The notes under the pieces were generated by a model. That model ran no database searches, had not been told where the DNA came from, and worked only from the letters and a program-made list of their open reading frames with translations. The position numbers were made by a program, and so were the translations under genes. This document shows, piece by piece, positions 44,061-51,525 of a stretch of 64,000 nt of DNA; position 1 is the first letter of the stretch, and each line of letters opens with the position of its first letter. The DNA comes from Terriglobus tenax. GTDB taxonomy: Bacteria; Acidobacteriota; Terriglobia; Terriglobales; Acidobacteriaceae. The DNA lies in contig NZ_JAGSYA010000004.1 in the NCBI RefSeq assembly GCF_025685395.1, positions 1,054,001 to 1,118,000 on the forward strand. The letters are read 5' to 3'.

Positions 44061-44936
44061 TTATCCTTCGTACTTGTCGAGCAGCAGGGCCAGCTTAGCG
44101 CGCGTTGCCGGGGGAATCGCCTTCTTGTCGGTCATCACGGCAAACTTCAGAGCGGAGGCGCAGGCGCAGGTGCGCTCGCCCTTCGGCATGGCGGCAACGG
44201 CAGCTTTCACGACCTTGGCGGCGTTGGTTGAGTTGGTGTGCATCACCTTGATGATCGCGTCGACGGTTACATCATCGTGGCCTTCAAACCAGCAGTCGTA
44301 GTCGGTGACCATGGCCAGCGTGGCGTAGCAAATTTCGGCCTCGCGGGCCAGCTTCGCCTCCTGCAGGTTCGTCATGCCGATCACGTCCGCGCCCCAGCTG
44401 CGGTACAGCTTTGACTCGGCGCGGGTGGAGAACTGCGGGCCTTCCATGCAGATATACGTGCCGCCGTTCTTGCCCACCACGCCAACCTCGGCGCATGCGC
44501 CTTCGAAGGTTTTCGCAACCGTCGCGCAGACCGGGTCACCAAAGGCAACGTGGCCCACAATACCGTCCCCGAAGAAGGTGGAGGTACGGGCAAAGGTGCG
44601 GTCGATGAACTGGTCGGGAATCACAAAATCGGTCGGCTTGTGCTCTTCCTTCAGGCTTCCGACAGCCGAAACCGAAAGAATGCGCTTCACGCCGAGCTGC
44701 TTCATGGCGTAGATATTGGCGCGGAAGTTCAGCTCCGTGGGCAGAATACGGTGCCCCTTGCCGTGACGCGCCAGGAAGGCCACCTTGCGGCCTTCAAGCT
44801 CACCCAGAACCAGCGGGTCACTGGGGTCGCCGAAAGGAGTGGTGATCTTCTCCTCGCGGATGTTGGTAAACCCGGGCATGGAATACAGCCCACTGCCGCC
44901 AATAATGCCAATCTCTGCCTGTTGCAACGCGTTCAT
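44061..44936 (-). CDS. mtnP: S-methyl-5'-thioadenosine phosphorylase
   Basis: The phosphorylase splits methylthioadenosine, or 6-oxopurine nucleosides in some relatives, into base and sugar 1-phosphate. The 291-residue protein shows the phosphate-binding IGIIGGSGLYSMPGF, the block FLARHGKGHRILPTELNFRAN, the substrate region GGTYICMEGPQFSTRAESKLY, and MTNLQEAKLAREAEICYATL. The Met-Thr-Asn together with Asp-Tyr-Asp-Cys-Trp downstream fits an MTAP. Its ATG overlaps the stop of the upstream HExxH protein as ATGA. Confidence 0.93.
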   Translation of the reverse strand: MNALQQAEIGIIGGSGLYSMPGFTNIREEKITTPFGDPSDPLVLGELEGRKVAFLARHGKGHRILPTELNFRANIYAMKQLGVKRILSVSAVGSLKEEHKPTDFVIPDQFIDRTFARTSTFFGDGIVGHVAFGDPVCATVAKTFEGACAEVGVVGKNGGTYICMEGPQFSTRAESKLYRSWGADVIGMTNLQEAKLAREAEICYATLAMVTDYDCWFEGHDDVTVDAIIKVMHTNSTNAAKVVKAAVAAMPKGERTCACASALKFAVMTDKKAIPPATRAKLALLLDKYEG

Positions 44937-46486
44937 TCTCCTGTGGTGGCCAAATGATGAGTATATCGCCCGGCCTCGTGGATTCCCGCCTTCATCACGC
45001 CCAGGCGTGCCATTCCGTTCATCAGAGGCGTCGAAAGCGGCTGCATCACCAGTTGCGTCGGCCCCTCGCCCTGGTTCGCCGTCACCTGGTCACGCAGCTT
45101 GCGCGCCAGCTCCAGGGGAAAGCCTTCGCTGGTGAAGACACCGGAACCCGCCTTCGAGATCAGCACATCGCCCTCGTTGGTGGAGTAAATCTCCTCGCCG
45201 TCCTTCTCCTCGTCCGACCGGCGCTGCAAGCCGGAATACTTCCGGGCCAACTGCGCCGAGTACAGTTTCTGAAAGCTCTCCGCCGAATCCTTGTTCTTCC
45301 AGCGGGAGTAGTAAAGGAGGCCCAGATTCGCGGTCGTCGCCGGAGCGTTCTTCTTCAGCGCAGCGTAATACACACCGCCAGCCCACGATGGGGCCAGGGC
45401 ATCGGCCATCTGCGGACCGGCAAACAGCTCCGCCAGCATGTGGACATCGAATTCGCCCAGCACACCCACGTCATACGGTGTGTACTCCTTTTCCAGCAAC
45501 GGGTGCAGGTCCGCGAGATGGATCAGCGGCTGAGGCGTCTGGGCCAGGTAACTTTCCGGATGCATGATCTGCGAGGTGTTGACCGGCGGATTGTCCAGCG
45601 TGCCGGTAAAGGCCGCCTGCACCCCCTTACGCCGCAGAATCGCCTGCTCAAAGGTCAGCCCGTTCGCATACGGGAACAGCAGGCTCTGCTGCAGGATCAG
45701 CGGAGCACGGGACAGAACCGGAGAGCTGTCCGTGCCGCTCAGCATGTCCTTCATGCGGCCCATCAGCTCCTCCGGAACATCGGCCAGCGTCTTGCCCGTG
45801 TCCTTCATGGAATAGTCCACGAAGACGATCATCGCCTGGCCCTCCAGCACGGCCTCGCGCGTCGTGTCGGCCTCATCGTTCTTGATGTGGGCATTGTCCT
45901 GCTGGACATTTTTCGCGATGTCCTTCAGCCCCTGGTCGCCCCACCTGGTCAGGTCCACGTGCTGGTCCTGCAGGGCGTGCGTCAACTCATGGGCCATGAC
46001 CGGCTTCTGCGTCTCCGGCTCCACCCAGTCCAGCAGATTGATGGTCTTGGTCTTGTTGTCGTAATACCCGGCAATCTGTTCGGTCAGCAGGCTCAGCAGA
46101 AAGGGCTTCAGGTCGAAGTCGTGGTCCAGCAGGCCAAACTTCTTCAGCACAATCTCGCTGCGCTCCATGCGCTTGGCGCCCTCGTCCTCGTCGAACTTCT
46201 GTTTCAGGTACCTGGTCACCGCGTCTCGCGTGATCAGCACTTTTTTTACAGGCTTGCTGGATTTCAAGCCGGAATCCTTCGCCGCAAAGCCCTGGATCTC
46301 GTCCACGCTCTTGAACAGCTCAGCGGCTTCCTTCTGGGTAATGTGGATTTCGGGCTTTTTGGCGGCGTCCGAAGTGCCGGGAGGGGGAGTCTGAACCTGA
46401 GCCTGGATAGCGGCCGGAACCGAGAAAAGGGCCACCAAAGGCAGCGTGGCGGTAAAAGTCAAAAGAGCGCGAAACGGGTGGCGCAT
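44933..46486 (-). CDS. Secreted HExxH-containing protein (putative metallopeptidase)
   Basis: The start at 46486 (517 residues) begins a signal peptide (FRALLTFTATLPLVALFSVP, then AAIQAQ); the open frame extends to 46561 but would overlap the divergent ygfZ gene. The central sequence PVMAHELTHALQDQHVDL contains HELTH, an HExxH zinc-site motif, but no obvious third ligand can be pointed out. The C-terminal part (FPLELARKLRDQV) has no repeats. It is the first gene of the seven-gene operon and overlaps mtnP by ATGA. Whether it is an active protease is unknown. Confidence 0.65.
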   Translation of the reverse strand: MRHPFRALLTFTATLPLVALFSVPAAIQAQVQTPPPGTSDAAKKPEIHITQKEAAELFKSVDEIQGFAAKDSGLKSSKPVKKVLITRDAVTRYLKQKFDEDEGAKRMERSEIVLKKFGLLDHDFDLKPFLLSLLTEQIAGYYDNKTKTINLLDWVEPETQKPVMAHELTHALQDQHVDLTRWGDQGLKDIAKNVQQDNAHIKNDEADTTREAVLEGQAMIVFVDYSMKDTGKTLADVPEELMGRMKDMLSGTDSSPVLSRAPLILQQSLLFPYANGLTFEQAILRRKGVQAAFTGTLDNPPVNTSQIMHPESYLAQTPQPLIHLADLHPLLEKEYTPYDVGVLGEFDVHMLAELFAGPQMADALAPSWAGGVYYAALKKNAPATTANLGLLYYSRWKNKDSAESFQKLYSAQLARKYSGLQRRSDEEKDGEEIYSTNEGDVLISKAGSGVFTSEGFPLELARKLRDQVTANQGEGPTQLVMQPLSTPLMNGMARLGVMKAGIHEAGRYTHHLATTGE

Positions 46487-46541
46487 CAAACGGGAGTCTC
46501 CCATCATCCAACGAAACGTATACTTAGCATAGACGCCGTTT

Positions 46542-47522
46542 ATGAGCACACTTGCACACAACGAAGCTCCGGCGCTTTCAGTCGACCATCATCTCGTCCT
46601 GAAAGCACTCCTGTCCACGGCGGCCACGTATCCCTTGGACGCAAACGGATGGATTGCGGTTCGCGGAGAAGACCGCGAACGCTGGCTGAACGGGATGCTG
46701 ACCAACAACATCCGCGACCTGAAGCCCGGCGAAGGCTGCTACAACTTCCTTCTTTCGGCGCAGGGCCGCATCCAGCAGGACACCACCGCCTTCCAGCTCG
46801 GCGGCCAGATTCTGTTAGAGACCGCACACGAGCGCGTCCCCGCGCTGATGGCAGCACTCGACCACTTCATCATCATGGATGACGTCGAGTTGGAGGATGT
46901 CTCGGCCAGGCATCACGGCATCGGCATCGCCGGACCGGAAGCTGAGGCCAAACTGGCGGCTATTGGAATTGACGTTGCGGGTCTCGAACCTGTCTCTACA
47001 CGAGAGGCCGAATGGAAGGGCGCCAAGCTCTGGGTCGTCGCGCAGTACAGTCCGCTGACACCGCGCTTTGAGCTGTGGGCCGAAGAGATGGCTCCGCTGA
47101 CTGCGGCACTTGCGGATGTGCCGCAAGCCAGTGCCACCGACCTCGAATCCCTCCGCATCCTCGAAGGCGTCCCGGCCATCGGTCACGACATCCGCGAGAA
47201 AGAGCTTGCACAGGAGACCGGCCAGATCCGCGCCCTGCACTTCAGCAAGGGCTGCTACCTTGGCCAGGAGATCGTCGAACGCATCCGTTCGCGCGGTAAC
47301 GTCCACCGCACCTTTACCGGTTTCCTTTTCCAGGGCACCGCTCCAGTCACAGGGACCGCCATCATCGCCGCCGGTTTGCCGGTCGGCGAGCTGACCAGCA
47401 TCGACGCTACGCTCGGCGCTGCACTTGGATTCATCCGCCGCGAAGCTCTTGAGCGCGGCCAGGAACTTAGCTACGAAGGGGGCACGCTGATCGCGTCACC
47501 GCTCCCCTTCCGCATCGCATAG
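46542..47522 (+). CDS. ygfZ: Folate-binding protein YgfZ/GcvT-domain
   Basis: YgfZ (IbA57-like) proteins bind tetrahydrofolate and help maintain Fe-S enzymes. The 326-residue protein has the aminomethyltransferase-like fold (WIAVRGEDRERWLNGMLTNN) and the diagnostic motif KGCYLGQE at residues 236-243, followed by IVERIRSRGNVHR. The gene starts 56 bp from the divergent HExxH gene and leads a four-gene plus-strand run with DUF1844, PhnP-like and ribF. LipA, encoded near the right edge, is an Fe-S enzyme of the kind YgfZ supports, but the genes are not linked in an operon. Confidence 0.9.
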   Translation: MSTLAHNEAPALSVDHHLVLKALLSTAATYPLDANGWIAVRGEDRERWLNGMLTNNIRDLKPGEGCYNFLLSAQGRIQQDTTAFQLGGQILLETAHERVPALMAALDHFIIMDDVELEDVSARHHGIGIAGPEAEAKLAAIGIDVAGLEPVSTREAEWKGAKLWVVAQYSPLTPRFELWAEEMAPLTAALADVPQASATDLESLRILEGVPAIGHDIREKELAQETGQIRALHFSKGCYLGQEIVERIRSRGNVHRTFTGFLFQGTAPVTGTAIIAAGLPVGELTSIDATLGAALGFIRREALERGQELSYEGGTLIASPLPFRIA

Positions 47523-47531
47523 AAGGTATTT

Positions 47532-48155
47532 ATGGCAGATAAAGTCACTCCGTTCGTCGTCAACGACCGCCGCAAGTTCACCACCGAGGGCGAACTTCGC
47601 CCCGAGTCCGAGCGTCCGCACTCCGAAGAGTCTGAAACAGCCAAGATAGAAGAGGCGCCGAAGCCCGTCGCCGCGATGCCGGAGCCGCCCGCGCCCGAGA
47701 CATCCGAACCAGCAGAGGCCGAGATGCCGCGCGTGACAGCGGAGCAGGCCGAGCGTTCGAAGGCCGCCTATGAAGCGACCGCCGACCGCCTCGACACCGC
47801 TGTTCGCGCCGCCAACCCCGGCATGGACCACCTGCCGCCGATGAGCTTTGAGCGCATGGTGCAGTCCATCTACATGACCACCATCATGCAGCTGGGCGGC
47901 GGCACTCCTGACGGCGAACAGGCCCGCGTCGACATTCTTGGCGCACGCCAGTCCATTGACATGCTGGGCGTGCTGCAGGAGAAGACCAAGGGCAACCTGA
48001 GCGACAGCGAGGCCGCCCTCATCGACAACGCTCTCTTTGAGGTTCGCATGGCCTTCCTCGAAATTACGCAGGCTCTGGCCCGCCAGGCAGCCCGTCCTCA
48101 GACCGATGAACCGCTGCCACCGCCGCCGGGCGGAGGTCCGCGCATCGTCCGCTAG
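47532..48155 (+). CDS. DUF1844 protein
   Basis: The 207-residue protein has a long acidic, Pro/Glu-rich N-terminal half and a conserved C-terminal DUF1844 core (SFERMVQSIYMTTIMQLGG, then ARQSIDMLGVLQEKTKGNLS and SEAALIDNALFEVRMAFLEI). No signal peptide or TM helix is seen. The function of the family is unknown. It is 9 bp downstream of ygfZ, with the PhnP-like gene 4 bp after it. Confidence 0.88.
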   Translation: MADKVTPFVVNDRRKFTTEGELRPESERPHSEESETAKIEEAPKPVAAMPEPPAPETSEPAEAEMPRVTAEQAERSKAAYEATADRLDTAVRAANPGMDHLPPMSFERMVQSIYMTTIMQLGGGTPDGEQARVDILGARQSIDMLGVLQEKTKGNLSDSEAALIDNALFEVRMAFLEITQALARQAARPQTDEPLPPPPGGGPRIVR

Positions 48156-48159
48156 AGGC

Positions 48160-48963
48160 ATGCAGGCCACCCTCACATTTCTCGGGACCGGCACCTCCAT
48201 GGGGGTGCCGACGCTCGGCTGCGGCTGCGCTGTATGCGCCTCCGCGGTCGACGGCACACAGCCGCGTAACCGGCGCACGCGCACCTCGGCGCGCATCGAG
48301 TTCAACAGCCGCACCGTGCTGATCGACACCGGCCAGGACTTCCATGTCCAGGCCGTCCGCGAGAAGATCACCCAGGTGGACGCCGTGCTCTACACCCACG
48401 GCCACGCCGATCACATCCTCGGCATGGACGACCTTCGTCCGCTCTCCTTCGCCAACCCCATCCCGCTTTATGCGGACGAGGAGACGGCCGCCACCATTGA
48501 GCGCATCTTCGAGTACACATTCCGCAAGCAGGACCGCTACACCACCTCCGCACGCGTCGAGATGCACCGCGTCAGCACCGCTCCCGGCACCCAGGTAGAG
48601 CTCTTCGGCGCGGCCTTTCAGCGCATCCCCGTCCAGCACGGACGGCAGACAATCACCGGCTGGCGCTTCGGCAAGGCAGCCTACCTGACCGACCTCTCCT
48701 CCCTGCCGGAGGAGAGCTTCCCCTTACTCGAGGACCTCGACATCCTGATCCTCGATGCGCTGCGGCGCGCACCGCACCCCTCGCACTCGAACCTCGAGAA
48801 CTCCATTGCCCTGGCTAAACGCATCCAGCCGCGTCAGGCCTTTTTCACCCACATCTCGCACGACCTGGACCACGACACCATCAACGCCGAGCTGCCACCG
48901 AACATCCGCATGGCGTACGACGGCCTGCAGGTCCCCTTCCAGATCGCAGAGGATACGGAATGA
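48160..48963 (+). CDS. PhnP-like MBL-fold phosphodiesterase
   Basis: The 267-residue cytosolic metallo-beta-lactamase-fold hydrolase resembles PhnP and related cyclic phosphodiesterases. The N-terminus TFLGTGTSMGVPTLGCGCAVC contains the Cys-rich signature of that subfamily, VLYTHGHADHILGMDDL gives the HxHxDH metal site, and a late THISHDLDH supplies further His ligands. The ATG at 48160 follows the DUF1844 stop by 4 bp, and its TGA overlaps the ribF start as ATGA. A C-P lyase gene set is not in the window, so the substrate may be another cyclic phosphate. Confidence 0.85.
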   Translation: MQATLTFLGTGTSMGVPTLGCGCAVCASAVDGTQPRNRRTRTSARIEFNSRTVLIDTGQDFHVQAVREKITQVDAVLYTHGHADHILGMDDLRPLSFANPIPLYADEETAATIERIFEYTFRKQDRYTTSARVEMHRVSTAPGTQVELFGAAFQRIPVQHGRQTITGWRFGKAAYLTDLSSLPEESFPLLEDLDILILDALRRAPHPSHSNLENSIALAKRIQPRQAFFTHISHDLDHDTINAELPPNIRMAYDGLQVPFQIAEDTE

Positions 48964-49916
48964 AGATCTTCCGCTCCCCGGCTGAAATCCCCATAGACTT
49001 CGGCCCCACCATCATCAGCATCGGCAACTTTGACGGCGTCCACCGCGGCCACCGCTGGGTTATCTCGGAGATCATCGCCCGCGCACAAGAGTCCGGCGCG
49101 AAGTCCGTAGCCGTCACGTTTGACCCGCATCCGGTACGGGTATTGCGGCCTGAAATCTCCACGAAGATGATTTCGCCGCTCGACGAAAAGCTGCGCCTTC
49201 TCGCCGCCACCGGCCTGGACGCCACGTTGATCGTTCCTTTTACACCGGAGCTGGCGCAGACCTCCGCCGAGGACTTCGCCCGGCAGGTGATCTGCGACTG
49301 CCTGCGCGCTACCGAGGTCCACGTCGGCAACAACTTCCGTTTCGGCTACCAGGCACAGGCCGATGTCTTCCGGCTGGCCCAGCTGGGCAACGAACTCGGC
49401 TTCTCGGAAAAGATCTACGAGCCGGTTCCTCTGCGCGGCGGCATCATCTCCTCCAGCCGCATCCGCAAGCTGCTGGAAGCCGGCAACGTCTCCGCCGCAC
49501 GCGCCCTGCTGGGCAGGCCCTTCAGTATCTGCGGCACCCCGGCACGCGGCCGTGGCTACGGAACGAAGTATGCCGTTCCGACGATCAACATGGCTCCATA
49601 TGCCGAACTGTTGCCCGCCAACGGCGTCTACGTAACCACGCTGCAGATCGGCGAGAACGGTCCCATCTTTGAAGGCGTGACCAACGCCGGCAACCGACCC
49701 ACCTTCGGCCCGGACAGCTTCGCCGTCGAGACCCACCTCTTCGACTTCCAACCGGTTGACCTTACGGAAGAGACACCGCTGCGTCTCACCTTCCTGAAGC
49801 ACCTGCGGCCTGAAATGAAATGGGACTCGCCTGAAGCGCTGAAGGCCCAGATCGGCAAGGACATCGCCAGGGCCCAACGGTTCCTGCACGGATATCGCAA
49901 ACTCTCAGCCAAATAA
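48960..49916 (+). CDS. ribF: Bifunctional riboflavin kinase/FAD synthetase
   Basis: RibF makes FMN and FAD. The 318-residue protein has the nucleotidyltransferase N-domain (ISIGNFDGVHRGHRWVISEI; VTFDPHPVRVLRPE; EVHVGNNFRFGYQAQADVF; GGIISSSRIRKLLEAGNVSA) and the riboflavin kinase C-domain (GRGYGTKYAVPTINMAPYAE; PANGVYVTTLQI; VTNAGNRPTFG). It overlaps the upstream PhnP-like gene by ATGA. Several flavoproteins in the window, including both GMC dehydrogenases, need its product. Confidence 0.96.
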   Translation: MKIFRSPAEIPIDFGPTIISIGNFDGVHRGHRWVISEIIARAQESGAKSVAVTFDPHPVRVLRPEISTKMISPLDEKLRLLAATGLDATLIVPFTPELAQTSAEDFARQVICDCLRATEVHVGNNFRFGYQAQADVFRLAQLGNELGFSEKIYEPVPLRGGIISSSRIRKLLEAGNVSAARALLGRPFSICGTPARGRGYGTKYAVPTINMAPYAELLPANGVYVTTLQIGENGPIFEGVTNAGNRPTFGPDSFAVETHLFDFQPVDLTEETPLRLTFLKHLRPEMKWDSPEALKAQIGKDIARAQRFLHGYRKLSAK

Positions 49917-49928
49917 GTGAGTTTGGTG

Positions 49929-49989
49929 TGTCATCCTGAGCACAGCGAAGGGCCTGCTTTTGTCTTTTTTGTCTTTCTTGTCTTTTGTC
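49929..49989 (+). repeat. Interspersed repeat unit plus short GTCTTTT repeats
   Basis: TGTCATCCTGAGCACAGCGA and the next bases up to about 49958 resemble a short interspersed sequence (GTCATCCTGAGC...GAAGG.CCTGC) that I recall as frequent in acidobacterial intergenic regions. It is followed by about four imperfect GTCTTTT units. It lies between the ribF stop and the convergent surface-protein gene. Confidence 0.4.
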
Positions 49990-50029
49990 ATCTTGTAAGG
50001 ATCTGCTTCTATCCATCCCCACATCCCCG

Positions 50030-51283
50030 CTACTGCAGCGTGACCAGCACTTCAATCACACCGGTTCCCTGCTCCAGACTCCCCATGGCCTTCCCCACCA
50101 CTGCACCCAGCATCCGGCCGCGGTCCGTGCCCTTCATCGCGTATCCCACCTTCGACGACGTCACCAGCAAATCCCCGCGCTTGATCGCCCCATTCTCCGC
50201 GCTCACCTTCGTCGGCACAATGCCCACCATCGCCATCGGAACCTCCCCCGGCCCCGCCTTGGGATCATTACTCTGGCGCCTCCCCGTCAGCCCCGGCTTG
50301 GTCGAATAGATTCCCGCCACCAGCGAAGAATATGGCTCCTGCGACTTCTCCACATCCTCCGTCCCAGATGCAGCCAGCACCAGAACATCCCCCGGCTCAT
50401 ACGACCTGCGGTCCCCGGCCACATCCACTGACTCCGCATAGTCCCCACCACACGTCGTGCCGTTCCATGCCGTGGCCTGGATCGTACCGTCAGGGTAAGC
50501 CATCGACGCACCACTTCCGGTCGTCAGCTTGAGACTGCCATTGAGCTCAAGCCTCGCCCCTGGGCTCGTCGTTCCGATGCCGACGTTGCCATCCGGTGAA
50601 ATTGCCAGGGCCGTCGTTGCAGTCGTCCCTTGACCATGGAGGCCATTCGCTGTACCCAATTCGATCTGCGTTCCACGAATCGTTGTCGGAAACGCGCCGA
50701 GGGTATTAACGTTGCGAATCTTAAGGTACGCAGCAGGAGCACTCGGATTCGTATCTCGAAGAAACCGGTCGTTGTATATGATCCCACCCACGTCATACGT
50801 CAAACCGTCAGGCATAGCAGCGGTCTGTGATTGGGTAATCATTGCGCTACGGTTACCGTCAATTTCCAGTGCGGAACCTGGAGCGGCCGTCCCGATGCCG
50901 ACATTGCCTCCATTAGGATTCAACGCTAACGGAAAGGAGAGTCCATCCGATGGACGCATCGTCTGTATCCAGACCGCATAACTTGGACTTCCATTCAATG
51001 CGCCTGTATAGAGATAAACATCGTCGCCTCCCACTTTGGTGATACCCGTATTCACTCCGATGCTGTTAGAGCGAGTGCCCTGTACATCCAGCGTGGCCGC
51101 TGGGTTCAGTGTCCCAATCCCGATATTGCCGTTCGAGTCAGAGATATGGGAATCACCAATCTGCGATCCGCCCGTAAACTTTGGGATCACATTCGTTGTT
51201 CCACCGCTTGTTGTAACCTGCGCAAGAGCAAGGGAACACATGCTGAACACAGTTCCCACCATTACCGCTTTCCATCCGTGCAT
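50030..51283 (-). CDS. Exported tail-fibre-like repeat protein
   Basis: The 417-residue exported protein has a signal peptide (VMVGTVFSMCSLALAQ) and three copies of a collagen-like/tail-fibre beta-hairpin motif: GNIGIGTLNPAATLDVQG, GNVGIGTAAPGSALEIDG and GNVGIGTTSPGARLELNG. A C-terminal domain begins near GGDYAESVDVAGDRRSYEPG and ends MLGAVVGKAMGSLEQGTG and VIEVLVTLQ. The repeats resemble trimeric fibre head domains in phage and bacterial adhesins. No phage structural gene is nearby, so an exported surface or adhesin-like function is more likely. It is transcribed alone. Confidence 0.7.
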   Translation of the reverse strand: MHGWKAVMVGTVFSMCSLALAQVTTSGGTTNVIPKFTGGSQIGDSHISDSNGNIGIGTLNPAATLDVQGTRSNSIGVNTGITKVGGDDVYLYTGALNGSPSYAVWIQTMRPSDGLSFPLALNPNGGNVGIGTAAPGSALEIDGNRSAMITQSQTAAMPDGLTYDVGGIIYNDRFLRDTNPSAPAAYLKIRNVNTLGAFPTTIRGTQIELGTANGLHGQGTTATTALAISPDGNVGIGTTSPGARLELNGSLKLTTGSGASMAYPDGTIQATAWNGTTCGGDYAESVDVAGDRRSYEPGDVLVLAASGTEDVEKSQEPYSSLVAGIYSTKPGLTGRRQSNDPKAGPGEVPMAMVGIVPTKVSAENGAIKRGDLLVTSSKVGYAMKGTDRGRMLGAVVGKAMGSLEQGTGVIEVLVTLQ

Positions 51284-51525
51284 CTCTTCTCCATGGCATA
51301 GCCGGGCTTGGAATGTTCTTTGGAAATGGAGCTTCTCGGTGCATCCATTCAGGGAATGGCTGACGATTCACTCATCTGTGCCGGTTTGGCGACAATAAGT
51401 GCAGCCCTCTGCGAATGGCAATACACAGAAGTCGCTATACCTTTGCGCGGGAGAAGTTAATGGATTGGTTATTGAATTTGCGTGATGGCTTTCACTAACG
51501 CACGGCTTCAGCATGCCGCACGGCA
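51284..51525. other. Intergenic region upstream of surface-protein gene
   Basis: The 242-bp gap holds the promoter of the surface protein and the 3' flank of the PBP gene. I see no coding frame, RNA gene or strong hairpin in it. Confidence 0.4.

Noticed and set aside
49961..49989. CRISPR or VNTR array from the GTCTTTT units
   Set aside because: Units are short and imperfect, with no spacers and no cas genes.
50030..51283. Prophage remnant, suggested by the fibre-like protein
   Set aside because: No integrase, capsid, portal, terminase or lysis gene, and no composition shift, is seen around it.
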